Of a stretch of DNA of 64,000 nt, positions 1-11,382 are shown piece after piece. Positions within the stretch are counted from its first letter, which is position 1, and the number at the start of each line of letters is the position of its first letter. The DNA lies in NCBI GenBank assembly GCA_036852015.1, contig JAANDG010000146.1, forward strand, positions 186,001 to 250,000, written 5' to 3'. Below the pieces are notes generated by a model. The model saw nothing but the letters and a program-made list of their open reading frames with translations. It ran no database searches and was not told where the DNA came from. The DNA comes from Pelodera strongyloides (Eukaryota > Nematoda > Chromadorea > Rhabditida > Rhabditidae). The translations under genes and the position numbers were made by a program.

Positions 1-25
1 TGTGGATAAAAGCAGTTGTTTCCAG

Positions 26-2325
26 ATTGTAGAGGCGTGCAACATGGAAGGAGACATTGTCAGTCGAATTGAAGCAATTAAGAACAAAAACCGAGCTAAA
101 ATCATTGAGGTGAGCGTTTCGTATGAACTATATTTGCAATCTTTATAGTTGCTGTTCTGGATTCGCCCTGTTTTTGTGTATTTGTCTGAAGAGTAAAAAA
201 CCACTTGTTTATTGCGGAGCGAAGCGGAGAGTAGAAGTAGAGATGTTATGGTGTTTTTAGGTAGGCACCAAAAAGTTTATTCGTTTATTGTTCCCTCCCT
301 CGTTTAGGATCGCTGCTTGGGCGTAATTGAACGATTGCAACAAGTTCTCCGCGAAAGGCGTTTGTTCAAGATTATTCGGGTTAGTTGTGGATGTGGATAT
401 TGGAGATACAAGTTTATTTTATTATCAGATGTGCGTCGTGTGATTGTGTGTATTTTTTTGTTGTAGTTAGCTGCCATTGATAGGGAGTAGAAACATGGAT
501 TGTAAGGTTTGTTGAGAGTTGAACGTAAAATATATATTAGTTGTTTGTATTCAAGCAACTGATTTTTAGTGTTTTTCTGCGATTCAATTGCCAGAACTGG
601 CGCGAAGGACGTACATCGAACAGGAGGAACTGATGAGACTCATTGCCGAGTTGGTCATTTTATTTACTTTTTTTTGTGAATTTGCATAGCGGTTTCTGTG
701 TTTTTAAACTTAAACTCTCGTCGTGGTTGACGTATTCTGGCCACGCACTATGTTTGGAAGTACAGTACGAAGTACGCAGAAAGTATTTCCATTTTGAAAC
801 GAATAATTTGTGAATACTCAGAATGCACGTAGTATCGTAGTATTTGATCTGCAATTACAATTCGACGGTTCTCATATTGAATATTGAATACTTTATTCTG
901 AAAAAGAACAAAAGCAAACTAATACAGCATGAACAAATACATAAAAAAACGTAAAGCGAAATCATTTATCGGGAATAAGTTTACCAAATTTAACTAATCG
1001 TCGTTGTGTTTTTTATCTTGAACTTTGTCATGCTTCTACTTTAGGTTGAAACAAGATAACCGATTAGAGGGAGAAGTGGGAGAGATTGCCCAGTTGAGGG
1101 TTCCCAAGTCACCAATCAGGGAGGACCACGTGGATAACGCACTGAAACGGTAGTTTGTCTTTGCTTAGCTTTTTTTCTAAACCAGTATGCATTAGTTTTT
1201 ATTTATGTTTACTTACTGTACACAGTCTTAGCAACTAGTGTTCTTTATTTATGAGTAGTTAAAAAGTCTTGATTGATGAGTTTATTGCGGAGCGAAGTGG
1301 AGAGTAGAAGTAGAGATGTTGTGGGAGTTTCACCAAAAAGTTTATTCGTTTATTGTTCCCTCCCTCGTTTAGGATCGCTGCTTGGGCGTAATTGAACGAT
1401 TGCAACAAGTTTGTTATGCTGTTGAGAAATATGCATTGTTTTGTACTGGGACTGTTTGTGTGTGAGTTTACGCGGTTATTGTTTCAGGGTTGATTATCTG
1501 CAGTCGCAGCTGGCGAACACACACGAGGCAATTCAATTCCATCCGTTGTATATTTGGAGAACACAGAGACATGATAGGCCTTTGCATTTGCCGGGAGTCC
1601 CGCCACCACAGGTTAGTGCAGTACTGATGCCGAGGCCGCACTTATGATAGCAGATAAAAAAAATTAGAAAAGGGTGGGTGAAATGAAATGTTTCAAACAT
1701 CTCATTTCATCCATCATACATGGCCTTTTCTTACTCTCGTTTTACTTTTGATGATGTATGGGACTCTTTGTTGTACGGGGGTAGATGAAGGAGGCTGACG
1801 CTAAAAGATGTGATAGTAAAGAAATGGGTAGAAAAAAGAAGAGGTGAAAGATGAAATATGTTTACTTACGGTGACTCATTTGCATTTGAAATAACTGTCC
1901 TTATTGTGAACTGTTGCCAACCATGTATGCATCATACTCAGCACGTGGAGTGTGGAATTGCATTGCGGCTCCCCGGCGGCCCGGCTCCTGGTTACGGGGC
2001 TAGGCGTAGGCCAAGGGAATATAGAGGCCGTATTCACCGCTCAATTCCCCATGGGAAATTCCCCGTGTTTATCTCTGCGTGTCTCGCTTTAGAGTGCTAT
2101 TTTCTGTCCCCAGGGAATATTTCCTCGCGGGAATCGGGGTGGTGAATATGGCCTCTGGTTAGGGCTTTTTTCCCTAGCGAATACTGGAGTCTGGCGGGAG
2201 TGGGAGCCCTCAAAGGCTATCTAATCCCGAGAAACAAGTCGTGACATAATTGTTTGTCCTGTTTTCAGGATGACGAAGGACTGAGCATGTCGATGATGCA
2301 GGGAACGTCTGCCGTCAGGGATTGA
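26..2325 (+). CDS. 3' end of an unrecognised coiled-coil protein (partial)
   Basis: I do not recognise the family. Six exons join in one frame: 26-109, 308-379, 570-649, 1045-1149, 1488-1611 and 2269-2325, ending in TGA at 2323-2325. Phases match at every junction (0, 0, 2, 2, 0). The 5' part lies outside the window: exon 26-109 is open from its acceptor, although an ATG at 44 could be a start. The sequence is rich in E, R, K, Q and L and looks helical or coiled-coil, with stretches such as RRTYIEQEELMRLIAEL and LKQDNRLEGEVGEIAQL. The tail is less charged (HPLYIWRTQRH, LPGVPPPQ) and ends MQGTSAVRD. Exon 570-649 uses an acceptor at TTTTTAG and a donor inside GAGTTG; the nearer acceptor at 594 would break the frame. 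Part of exon 2 is duplicated at 1281-1411. The exon chain is fairly secure; the function is unknown. Confidence 0.6.
208..346 (+). repeat. Direct repeat, copy 1 (intron plus start of exon 2)
   Basis: This 139-base stretch covers the end of intron 1, its acceptor and the first part of exon 2. It recurs almost unchanged at 1281-1411 in intron 4 of the same gene. The two differ by a few substitutions and a short indel near 250. Confidence 0.85.
1281..1411 (+). repeat. Direct repeat, copy 2 (truncated exon 2 copy in intron 4)
   Basis: This near-identical copy of 208-346 begins TTTATTGCGGAGCGAAG and ends at CAACAAGTT. It carries the exon acceptor (CTCGTTTAG) and the start of the exon, but not the donor that closes the real exon. 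If spliced in it would probably be a cryptic exon. The high identity suggests a recent duplication. Confidence 0.85.
2024..2156. mobile_element. Family B inverted-repeat element, copy 1
   Basis: The element has inverted ends GAGGCCGTATTCACC and GGTGAATATGGCCTC and an interior containing CTCTGCGTGTCTCGC and CTGTCCCCAGGGAATA. It lies in the last intron of the coiled-coil gene. Related copies lie at 5452, 12170, 22749 and 24178. It has no coding capacity, so it is best called a MITE-like element. Confidence 0.75.
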
Positions 2326-3109
2326 TTAGGATAATTAAAGACAGGCTGGTTTCATCTTTTCGTTGAGTCTGAGCTTAGTTAGCGTTTAAATCTTAACTTA
2401 TTACTGTAACGAGATATACGTAAACTAGATTTTTTTGTATCGATTCGACAATCGGCTTACAACTGAACATGTTGAAAGTTAATGAATTTTTATTTGCTCA
2501 TTAAATATTCTTTTTTTTGTCTCTGTACTCTCTTACTTTGATAGCAAGCTCACTTTTATTGCGTTATCTTATCTTGTTGTTCTGTTCATTCATTTACTCT
2601 TGTTTGTTGTCTTGTTTCACTCACTGACTCATAATCAGTCATATCGTAAAGTTCGAAATTATGTTCTGAATAATGTTGGAACTTTTTTGTTTGAGTGAGC
2701 CAATTTCTTAGTGATGGGGGGTTTTACGTGTGCGTGTATCGTGTGTGTAGCCCTAACTGTCCGTATCTCGGGTGTTTTTGTTTCTTCATTCTTGGGAGGA
2801 ACTCGTATTTCGTATTTGTTTGATTGTTATCATGTTAGATGTTAGTTACTATATCGGAATAGATTTGGAAATTTGTCTATCTACACTGTCTACCCCAACC
2901 TGGTATGAATATAGAAATTTAGCCCCAATTCAAAAAGGTATGTATATTTCCTGGTCCTGGTGATATTGCCCCCGTTGAATGCCTTTTGTAAATTTGGAGA
3001 TTGATGTTTTGCTTTTTGAAGTAGGATATGGATATGTTTATGAAGTTAAACAGTTGAATACTAGAAACTGTTAAATAATGTTTTGTTTTTCTTTTTCTAC
3101 GTTTCGTGT

Positions 3110-3115
3110 AATAAA
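3110..3115 (+). terminator. Candidate poly(A) signal of the coiled-coil gene
   Basis: This AATAAA lies about 790 bases after the TGA of the first gene and before the GFRP gene, with T-rich sequence after it. An ATTAAA near 2500 is an alternative, so use of this site is inferred. Confidence 0.35.
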
Positions 3116-3852
3116 ATATTCCTAAAATTTATATATGTTTGCGCTCAATTCGTTGACTTCACGATAGTTAATACCTGTGTCATTGCGAAGTTTTATTTTA
3201 TATCGTTACCAATATTTAAAATATGCGCATGAGTTTTTTATTACTCATTTCTTTCTGCATATCAATTTTGGCAGTTGACAAAATGCCTAGACCTTCGTAG
3301 GCAGCGCGTGTTGCGACTAGTTGCGAGTCTGCGTTTTGATTATGAACCGGTCTTTTCAAGGACTACCTTTTTTGGAAGTCTAGTGCGGAATGTTTTTTTG
3401 TTTGAAATTTATTTTTAGTTACTTTCGTTTGTATATTCTGTTGTGTGGCAATGTATGCTTTATTTTTATACTCCGAGCTTGGTTATAAATGACTAATGAC
3501 ATGTCCCTTTTTGTTTCTTAGTTTTACTTTTCGTCTCGCATCTTTTCTTTTATATGATGAATTGATAATGATCGCATTGATTTTTTTGTGTCACGATGGT
3601 AAACGCAATCAAAATCACAACATTATATCTTTGGAGAATTGTTGAGTTTTCGATTCTGTTCGGTTTTTGGCATCATTCTTTAAACTTTTAGTGTATATCC
3701 GTATCGTTTAATGTAATTTGATATTGCTCATAGATTATTGTTTTACGAATGTTATTATCTGAGAAATCTCACTGTAACTATACTATGTCGTGCTGCTTTG
3801 TGAAACGTTTGTTTAAAACCTACATAACCAAAGATGTTACGACTGTTTTCAG

Positions 3853-4370
3853 ATGCCTTATATGCTGATTTCAACTCAAACTCGTCTTGAGACAGGTCCG
3901 ACCCTAGTGGGAGATTCTGAAACAGCTGATCCGGAACTGATGGAATTACTGGAAGCAAAACCACGGAAACAATGTGGAAACAATTTTGTTGAGTAAGTCA
4001 TCTATTTTCGAATAAGTAACATACTTCTACTATATATTTTACGTACGTGGTGTTTTTTCACTGTAATAAGCAGCGTGATTTTTTTCGATCCATTGCTTAA
4101 CTGAGGTCAATTTTCAGAACCTACCGTAATACAGTAATCTCTCAGTAATAAATGAGACATGCCTTTTATAAGATAAATATTGATTACTCATTTTTTTACC
4201 TAATATATACAAAATACTTGAAGTTTTTTTTTTAAAGTTATTCATTTAGGTTAGTATCACCACATACTCCTGGCCGAGTTCTAAATATGCTGGAAAAAGA
4301 GGGTTGGAGAGTGGTTGCGATGTCGGGTATTGGACAAACGTGTGTATGGACTCTTCACAAAGAACACTAA
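3853..4370 (+). CDS. GCHFR: GTP cyclohydrolase I feedback regulatory protein (GFRP)
   Basis: GFRP is a small cytosolic protein that forms pentamers on GTP cyclohydrolase I. It mediates feedback inhibition by tetrahydrobiopterin and stimulation by phenylalanine. Two exons, 3853-3992 and 4250-4370, join in phase 2 to give 86 residues, close to the 84 of mammalian GFRP. Hallmarks are the N-terminus MPYMLISTQTRLETGPTLVG, then DPELMELL, the GNNF motif around residue 42, and the C-terminus GWRVVAMSGIGQTCVWTLHK. The start is the ATG directly after a CAG acceptor-like site, so an upstream 5'-UTR exon is likely. COA1 starts about 620 bases after the stop and a divergent paralogue lies 3.6 kb downstream. 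The symbol is the vertebrate one. Confidence 0.95.
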
Positions 4371-4758
4371 ATCCTTTTCCCCTAATTTTAGAAAATGATG
4401 TAGTTTATGGTTAGTTAGTATTAGTATGGTTAGTGCTATGTAACACTGGATATTAGAACACTCTGCTTCTGTTCTTTTTGATTATGCTTCCTTAAAACTC
4501 CGTAGATATATTATATGTAGAATACTTTATTCTGAAAAGAACAACGGCGAAATAATAATTAGATAAGATTGTGTAGCACGTGTATGATCATTGTTGTTGG
4601 AATGACAATATTTTCACCTGCTTTTTAATTAATTTTTGATTTTTGAAAGTACTAAGTACAGTAAAGGTTTCATGTGTTGGATTGCACAGTGGACATTCAT
4701 GCTGCTGTTATTATTTTGTAATGCATTTTGCTGTAAAGTTTACATATGCCCTAGTCCT

Positions 4759-4764
4759 AATAAA
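4759..4764 (+). terminator. Candidate poly(A) signal of GFRP
   Basis: This AATAAA is followed by GTCTCC and then a long T run. It lies 389 bases after the GFRP stop and 225 bases before the COA1 start codon, which fits a very short intergenic gap. Confidence 0.5.
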
Positions 4765-4988
4765 GTCTCCAGTTTTCCAATTGTTTTTTTTTTTTACTTA
4801 CGGCTTACCACCGTGTGTGAAACACTCGAACACTCTCGAACCAGAACCATTTATGCGAGACAGTACCGATTTTATCCCGTACTGTATACTACTAATTATT
4901 GTGGTATTTTATTTTCAGATTACTACCTTAGAGTTTGCTTATGCCGATCAGGTGATTTCTTGTAACTTCCACAAAGAGACGTTGAAAG

Positions 4989-7042
4989 ATGGCGGCCGTA
5001 GCTAAGGTGAGTTTTTTTCTTATTGCATTAGGTGCTTGGGTAGTGCCGTCATATTGTATGCAATGCAGTAGTGTAGGGGTTGTTTAATGCAAGTGCGGTT
5101 TTCTAGCTTTGTAGTTTTTGGTGTTTTTATGATGTTCAGTGGTTTGAGATTCTTTTTCTTTTTGTCTAGCTGAGTGAGTTCGTATTCGTTTGTGAAGGGG
5201 TGGTGTACAAGTATATCACTAATTGGCGCCTAACAAAAGTGTATATGATGTGTAATTATTTTATAGATGAAAAATTCGACTTTGGTTCAAATTGCAGCGG
5301 GAACGTTTTTGGTCGGAGCCACCGGACTTTATCTCGCACAGAAACATATGCAAGGAAAAGTTAGGTAAGACTGGTTCCTTTTTTCCTTCTCTTCCATGTA
5401 TCTGAGATTTCTTGTGTCCAATGTCTGCTCATTTGAGAGCTAGAAGAATGCTGAGGCCATACCCACCACTCAATTCCCCGTGGGGAATTCCCGTCTTTTT
5501 CTCTGCCTGTCTCACGTTAGAGTGATATTTTCTGTCCCCAGGGAGTACTTCCCCGAGGTGATTGGAGTGGTATGGACTCAGCTCCTGAAACCTGCACATT
5601 TGGCTTGTTCTGGTTCATATGTGTTTCTCACTTTTGTGCATCTCATGTTTTCAGTTAAAATAAAGAATGTATGTGAATGCTCCGACGAGCTCTGCACTGT
5701 CTATCATAAGGGATTTGTCCGTCCATTATAAAAGAACCTTTTTTTAGGAAATTGCCGCACTATCGCGAATCTTTAACCATTGTTGCGGATCACACGAAAG
5801 CAAGGGTATGTTTCAATTTCATTATTAATGAATTAGTGCCCTATTTGTGTTATTTTGATCAGGTCAATCACTATATATTGCTTGACAATTAACGATGTAT
5901 AAAGTGTTCTAGCAGCCTACTGTAATGTACGACACATGTATCTGACATCATGATTCATTTAAGATTACGGTATTATGGACTATGGTATAGCAGACGATTG
6001 TGAATGGCGTGCGTGGTGGACAGCGGTACCCAAATTCTGGTCCATTGAAACTTTGAAAGTACATGGAAATGGCATTGCCAAGCATCAGGACCAACGGGCC
6101 CTACCCCTTTAACATTACCCGATACGTTTAGGAAACTCTTGGTCCGCCAATTCAACTTGGACAAGTAGATCTGGCTGATCGACATCGAAATTACGTGGAC
6201 AAGCAGACAAGTCAGGTTGGCAGTGATTTACCGATCTGAATATTTTTCATGAATTGGCAAATGTGTGCATTGTGTAGGGCAACTTTATTGTTTTTACATT
6301 TCCGTATACACTCGACCTATATGTAATGTCAGGCAGACTATCTGCGTGGGAGTGTTTTTATGTTTCTTGGCTTACTGACATGATACGATGATACACGATT
6401 GTGATCTTGTTGTAGCTTGTGTGCGAGTCGCATTTGTAATTCATTAAGTCATTAAGTTTTACTCCTCGACTTTATTCATTACACGATGTTTCAACCGCGT
6501 GGCTTTGGTGTTAATTACTTGACCCAACTAGTCTAGTGGTCATTTCATTATTCCGTGCTCAGTGACAGTGGTAAGGTAAGGCAAGGAAGGCAAGGTTAGG
6601 AAATCGGGCACTAAGTGAGTCCCATGCCCAAAAAAGGGGAATCACTATCTCTGTTTCCAGCTGCGAATACCTGTGACGGGATCGTTAGACTGTGGATTCT
6701 TGGATGTCTATGCAGTCCGAGCTAATCCGCAAGCCGAGTTTAAAGCGAGTAAGGTGCGATTGGAACTGCATTCAGGTTGGATTTTGTGTTGTTGTTTGTT
6801 GCGATATGTCACGTTTTCTGTTGCGAATATGCTGAGCCAGACTGTGTATCGTTCTACTATTCCGGAAATACACTGGCACATGTTTGCATGTGATACATGA
6901 GCGCAATTTCAAAAAACGTACCACCTTTAGCCATTTAGCCTTTTTCATACTGTAGGATATAGTGTTTATTAGAAAAGGGACAGAAAAACCAAAGGCGAGA
7001 CAAGCCTGGTCTGAAATGGAAATAGCAAAAGCGGTTATTTAA
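4989..7042 (+). CDS. COA1: Cytochrome c oxidase assembly factor 1 homologue (COA1/MITRAC15)
   Basis: COA1-family proteins are single-span inner-mitochondrial-membrane factors that help assemble respiratory complexes IV and I. Six exons (4989-5006, 5267-5364, 5748-5805, 6132-6215, 6661-6775, 6963-7042) join to 150 residues; human COA1 has 146. One hydrophobic segment lies near residues 10-32 (LVQIAAGTFLVGATGLYL). The family core follows: LPHYRESL, then ETLGPPIQLG, where the family has a conserved LG-PP, then LRIPVTGSLDCGFL, matching the family's IPVSGSKSEG. A strand KVRLELHS comes near the end. The last exon uses the acceptor at ATATAG; the TAG ten bases earlier would put a stop in frame. The first exon codes only for MAAVAK. 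A family B element sits in intron 2. Identification rests on the core motifs and on length. Confidence 0.88.
5452..5580. mobile_element. Family B inverted-repeat element, copy 2
   Basis: A diverged copy in COA1 intron 2, starting TGAGGCCATACCCACCACTC and ending GGAGTGGTATGGACTCA. The interior matches copy 1 (CTCTGCCTGTCTCACG, CTGTCCCCAGGGA). Confidence 0.7.
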
Positions 7043-7924
7043 TACTTTTAGGCACATTTGTCATATACGACGCGGGAACTTGGCCTAAAACAGGAAATAA
7101 GAAGGACGAAATGGAATCAGATTAGCGTTTTCAATTTCTGTTTCGTTTGTTTAGATAGGCCTAGTAGATTTATTATCTGGCCTTTTTAAGTTATGGATGG
7201 CACTGATAGAGGTGTGTTGTTGTGCAATGTGCATTCACACTGCCATTGATATGATATCATACAGATGTTTATGCTTTGGGAAAATAAGAATAATAAGGTG
7301 ACGAAACTCGTTATAGGCATAGAGGTAGTGATATGAATTGCAAACATTAATGTATTAATTAAATAGGTTTATTTTTATTTCTTGAAGCACAGAAGTGCTG
7401 TTGAATACGAGTCATTTTTAAGTATAGAGTTGCGTTATTAATATGTATTTACTATTTCTAGTTAGTAATACTAGTTCTTGTTTTGTAGGGTAGTAGGTTT
7501 AGAATAATTCGGACAAAATATAACTATATAGATACTGTAATGGACATTGTTGTTATTAAGGTGATGATAAATGTTTACAATTTAAGGATTGTTTTGTACT
7601 TTTGATGAATCACCATTACTGTACGTGTGAACGTTGCAATATTTGTAAACGCGTTGTCTTCATCTATTTTCTCCTGTTCCGCATAGTTGTGTGTGTAAGT
7701 CAAGCTTTTCCGAGTCCTTCTTTTAAATGTATTCCTTACTTCATCATTCTCTTGATTATGAGTACTTGTATGTTTAATGTTTAGCATTACCGATTTAGTT
7801 TATCTGTTATGTTATTTATTTATTTGTATTTGTTATGTTATGTTAGTTAGTTTATTTGTTACAGGTATTTGTATGTTTTGTAATAACTATAATGGTTTTA
7901 ATTTAATTAGATTTTGCATTGCAG

Positions 7925-8628
7925 ATGCCGCACATTGTGATAACGGCACACAAACTGTCAGATAAAGGATGTTGCATCTCGAAGGAGGGACTGGATTTCG
8001 ACCTTCCTTTGTCAGAAGAACACATTTTGTACTGTAAGAAACATTCGCCGATGTCGTGCCTGTGGTGGGTTCTTTTTTCGTACTGTATGGCATCCATGTC
8101 AACCATGTTCATGAAATCTGGCAATGTCTACATCATCATTTGTATATTGACCACTGGGAGCTAGCACAGTCTTTTATCGTTTTTCACGTTTCTATTGAAA
8201 ATGCGATATGATTAATGCAAAGACGGATTTGTTTGTTGTTTATTGTGGAATGTGGTGAATGATTGTCTGTACCATAGTGTAGTGACTGACTAGTTTATGC
8301 GTAGCGTAGTGTTACTGTAAATTTTGCTATTCCCCACTTTTCAGTTCAAAGTTCCACTCGAAGCTCAATCCGCTTTGTTAGTGTAGTATGCGTATGAGGC
8401 GTAGTGTACTGTAACCGTATGGTGGAATATCATTTGTTTTTATTGTTGAGTAGTTGAGTTGACACTGTACATAGAATGTCCTACCTCTTCAGTTCAAAGT
8501 TCCACTCGAAGCTGAACCCGCTTTGTGTGGCAAACGCGTTGGAAAAATATGGCTGGAAGGTGGTTACCGCCTATTCATATGCTGTAGACAATCAGAAACA
8601 CGCCTGGATAATGTATAAGGAGGACTGA
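7925..8628 (+). CDS. Divergent GFRP-like protein
   Basis: This is probably a paralogue of the GFRP at 3853. Exons 7925-8061 and 8493-8628 join to 90 residues, starting MPHIVITAHKLSDKG directly after a CAG site and ending ANALEKYGWKVVTAYSY then HAWIMYKED. The tail repeats the GFRP pattern (V-x-x-L-E-x-x-G-W-x-V-V, then W-x-x-x-K-E), but the central GNNF and most of the GQTCVW motif are missing. The donor is uncertain. Phase demands the weak site after CCT at 8061; a stronger consensus donor after TACT at 8032 would frameshift exon 2. It may have a changed partner or effector response, or be decaying. A partial copy of the exon 2 start lies upstream at 8342. Confidence 0.62.
8342..8383 (+). repeat. 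Partial copy of GFRP-like exon 2 start
   Basis: The sequence CAGTTCAAAGTTCCACTCG, then AAGCTCAATCCGCTTTGT, repeats the acceptor and first 40 or so bases of the real exon 2 at 8490-8530. It then diverges into a stop-containing stretch. It is a decayed local duplication within the intron. Confidence 0.8.
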
Positions 8629-9836
8629 TGATTTGCTGTTAGTTTGATCTTCAAAGAGGATACTGTGGCTCTATGGCCTCGGTGGAATCAGGTGACATTA
8701 TTTCTATTTATTCCAACATACACAGTTTTGATGTTTATTTATGCAATTTGGCTCAAGGCTGCCATAAAGTCCCTTGTATTCTTGCTTCATTCTCTACTTT
8801 TGCGTATCATTGTACTATCTTACTATTTTGTATATTTAAGACTTGTGTAAGTTTTCATTTAATTGAACTGTATTACCACTATGTACTATACACTGCAATA
8901 ACCAGTATAAACGACTTTACGGTTAGTTACAACGAGATTCTTGCCAGAACGTTGTGTGCTTTTGTTAAACTTATTGAATGTAATGTGATATGATGATATT
9001 GGCCAAGGTTAGTTTGTGCCAAGTGATTGTGAATTGGATTGGATGACCGTTTGCTTTTGTTTATGCTTGATCTTTCATATTGCAACTTGTTTCCCCTGCG
9101 TTGTATGTTTGTATGTGATACTGAATTACTTATGTCACTTCTATCCCTACCTTAGAGTTGCATTATCACGCATAATTTATTCCGTTTTCTTTCATGTTTG
9201 TTGTATTTGTATGCATAATTTAGTTGTAATAATTTGTGCAATTTTCATTTGGAACTTTTAGACGGCATAATTTATCTCATCTCTTGGTCTAATGTACATT
9301 GGAGTGGCTGTGTTCCTTTTAATTATGAATATCTGATCTAAATCGTGGTTAATTATGAAAATCGTGGTTGGGCTTTGCAATTATGCACAGTGATATTTTG
9401 AAAGTATTCGATGATGTCTGTTGGTTTGTTTGTTTGTACATGGAGAGTTACTTGTGAATTGATAAAGTTTTTTTGTACTTATGTGGTACTTATGATCTAT
9501 CTGAATCGTTTTATTTGGTTATATAACCAATATGTATTATCTACGTGCGTATTTTTCGGCTTTAACTAATATTGATATATTTATTGCTGTGTGGTACTGT
9601 ATTTACGTCGTTGTAGTGTGGGGGGATCAAAATATTAGGATGTTACACATAAGCGTTTTGAGTACTATGTAAATCAGTCCCCCCTGCCACTTTTCCACAT
9701 TTGCTCCACAGAAATGTTATTCAATTTAGCTAGTTAATCCTTAATATACAATGTTTTTATAATTTAAGTATACTTCAAATTTAGATAATAATCTTTTTAT
9801 TATTCTAATCATTATTTGAATTCAGGTGCGTGTGTA

Positions 9837-11343
9837 ATGTCCGCCCATGCGGCCGCTCTCTTCAATTCAATAGAATCATTTGAATGGCCCGATTTGTTAC
9901 GACCGCATGTGGAAGTATTGTTATTATGGATCACATGGGGAGCCGATCATATTGACCTCGATTATTTGGAGGTGAGAGTTCATTAACACATTGTGGTGTA
10001 CTCACCGGTAGTATAGTGGTGAGGGCATGGGATTGGTAAAACGAAGGCCAAGGGTTCGATTCCTCTATACTATACGGTGTTCTGTAGCACAGATGCTTGA
10101 AGAGACTGTAGTACGGTAATTAGAATGAAAATTTGTGGCGCACTCCCGGTCTTTAGACATGGCACTAAATAATCGTCTGAATCTTCTGCCAGTATGTTGC
10201 TCTTAGGATTTTACACGTTTTTGTTGAATACTGTGCAGGCTTTGAGATTTTGGCACCTTGTCCGTGAAGGCTCGGAGTAGTTTACGCCTAGGAAAGAAGT
10301 TTTCTTTGAAGTCTACATAAAGAACTGAATTATGGGTTTACATATTATTACGTAGCAATATTCCCATCTCTTTGTTTTCTTCTCTAGTGGAAATTGTGGT
10401 AATATTCATAAATCAATACAAATACATATTTGTGGAATTGACAAAAGTGCAAATATTCCCTCTTTGTTCTGTTCTTCGTGTGTTTGCATTTCCTGCCGAT
10501 TCCTGACGCTCTGGAGCTTTGCATTCAGTGAATTCGAATTGACTATTTTGTTCAAATTGTCCAATTTATATTTGTGAAAATGTAACTATTCAAATATTCA
10601 TTAGGACTTATTTTTTAAACTCTACGTCTACAGTGTAGTTTTCTTGTTCGCTCTTGGTTTAGTGATTTGAAATCGAAACCGCGTGAAAGCTATAACTCTC
10701 GAGTCTTGAAGAAATGCATGTCCTTGCTCTTTAATCTATCGGAGTTTGGAGTCCAGCAATATCAGCTGTTGGTCCGTAGTATTTCATATCATATTTGATA
10801 TTTATATGCGCCCCTAGTTAATAATGTGTTTGAGTGACATGTGCAAAATAGCAAAGTGTGCATAAATTCCTGTTATCTCGTAGTGTCGATATTCGTTTTT
10901 ATTCTGTAAGTCCGTGTAAGTGTTTCTTGGTTAGTTTCTTAGTTAGAGTGTTGAGAACCGTCCGTCGGGTCAGGAGATGTTTACCTCGTGATTAGCTAAT
11001 TACCTTCTTCTGTTCTGTTATCTGTGCCTTATCTTATCTTCTTGTCCGGAATTGCCCGGGAGCCTCCGGGCCTTAGGTCTTCAAACTGTTGTCCGACTGT
11101 GTCTTGCCTATATCGTCTGTATGTAGGTAGTGTATCGCTATCAGTCCGTATTTTACTTTAATTCACTACTCTTTTCTCATTCGTCTATCGTCTGTATATC
11201 TTCTGCTTCTGGAGTTATTTCCTGTCTCCTGCGCTATTTCTCTGATGTATCCATTTTTTCAATAGCTCTTCTAAATCTCTAAAGTCTCTAAATGTCATTT
11301 CTGTGTGTATCTCTGCGCAATCTCATCTCTCTCTCTCTCTCTC

Positions 11344-11382
<39 letters not shown>

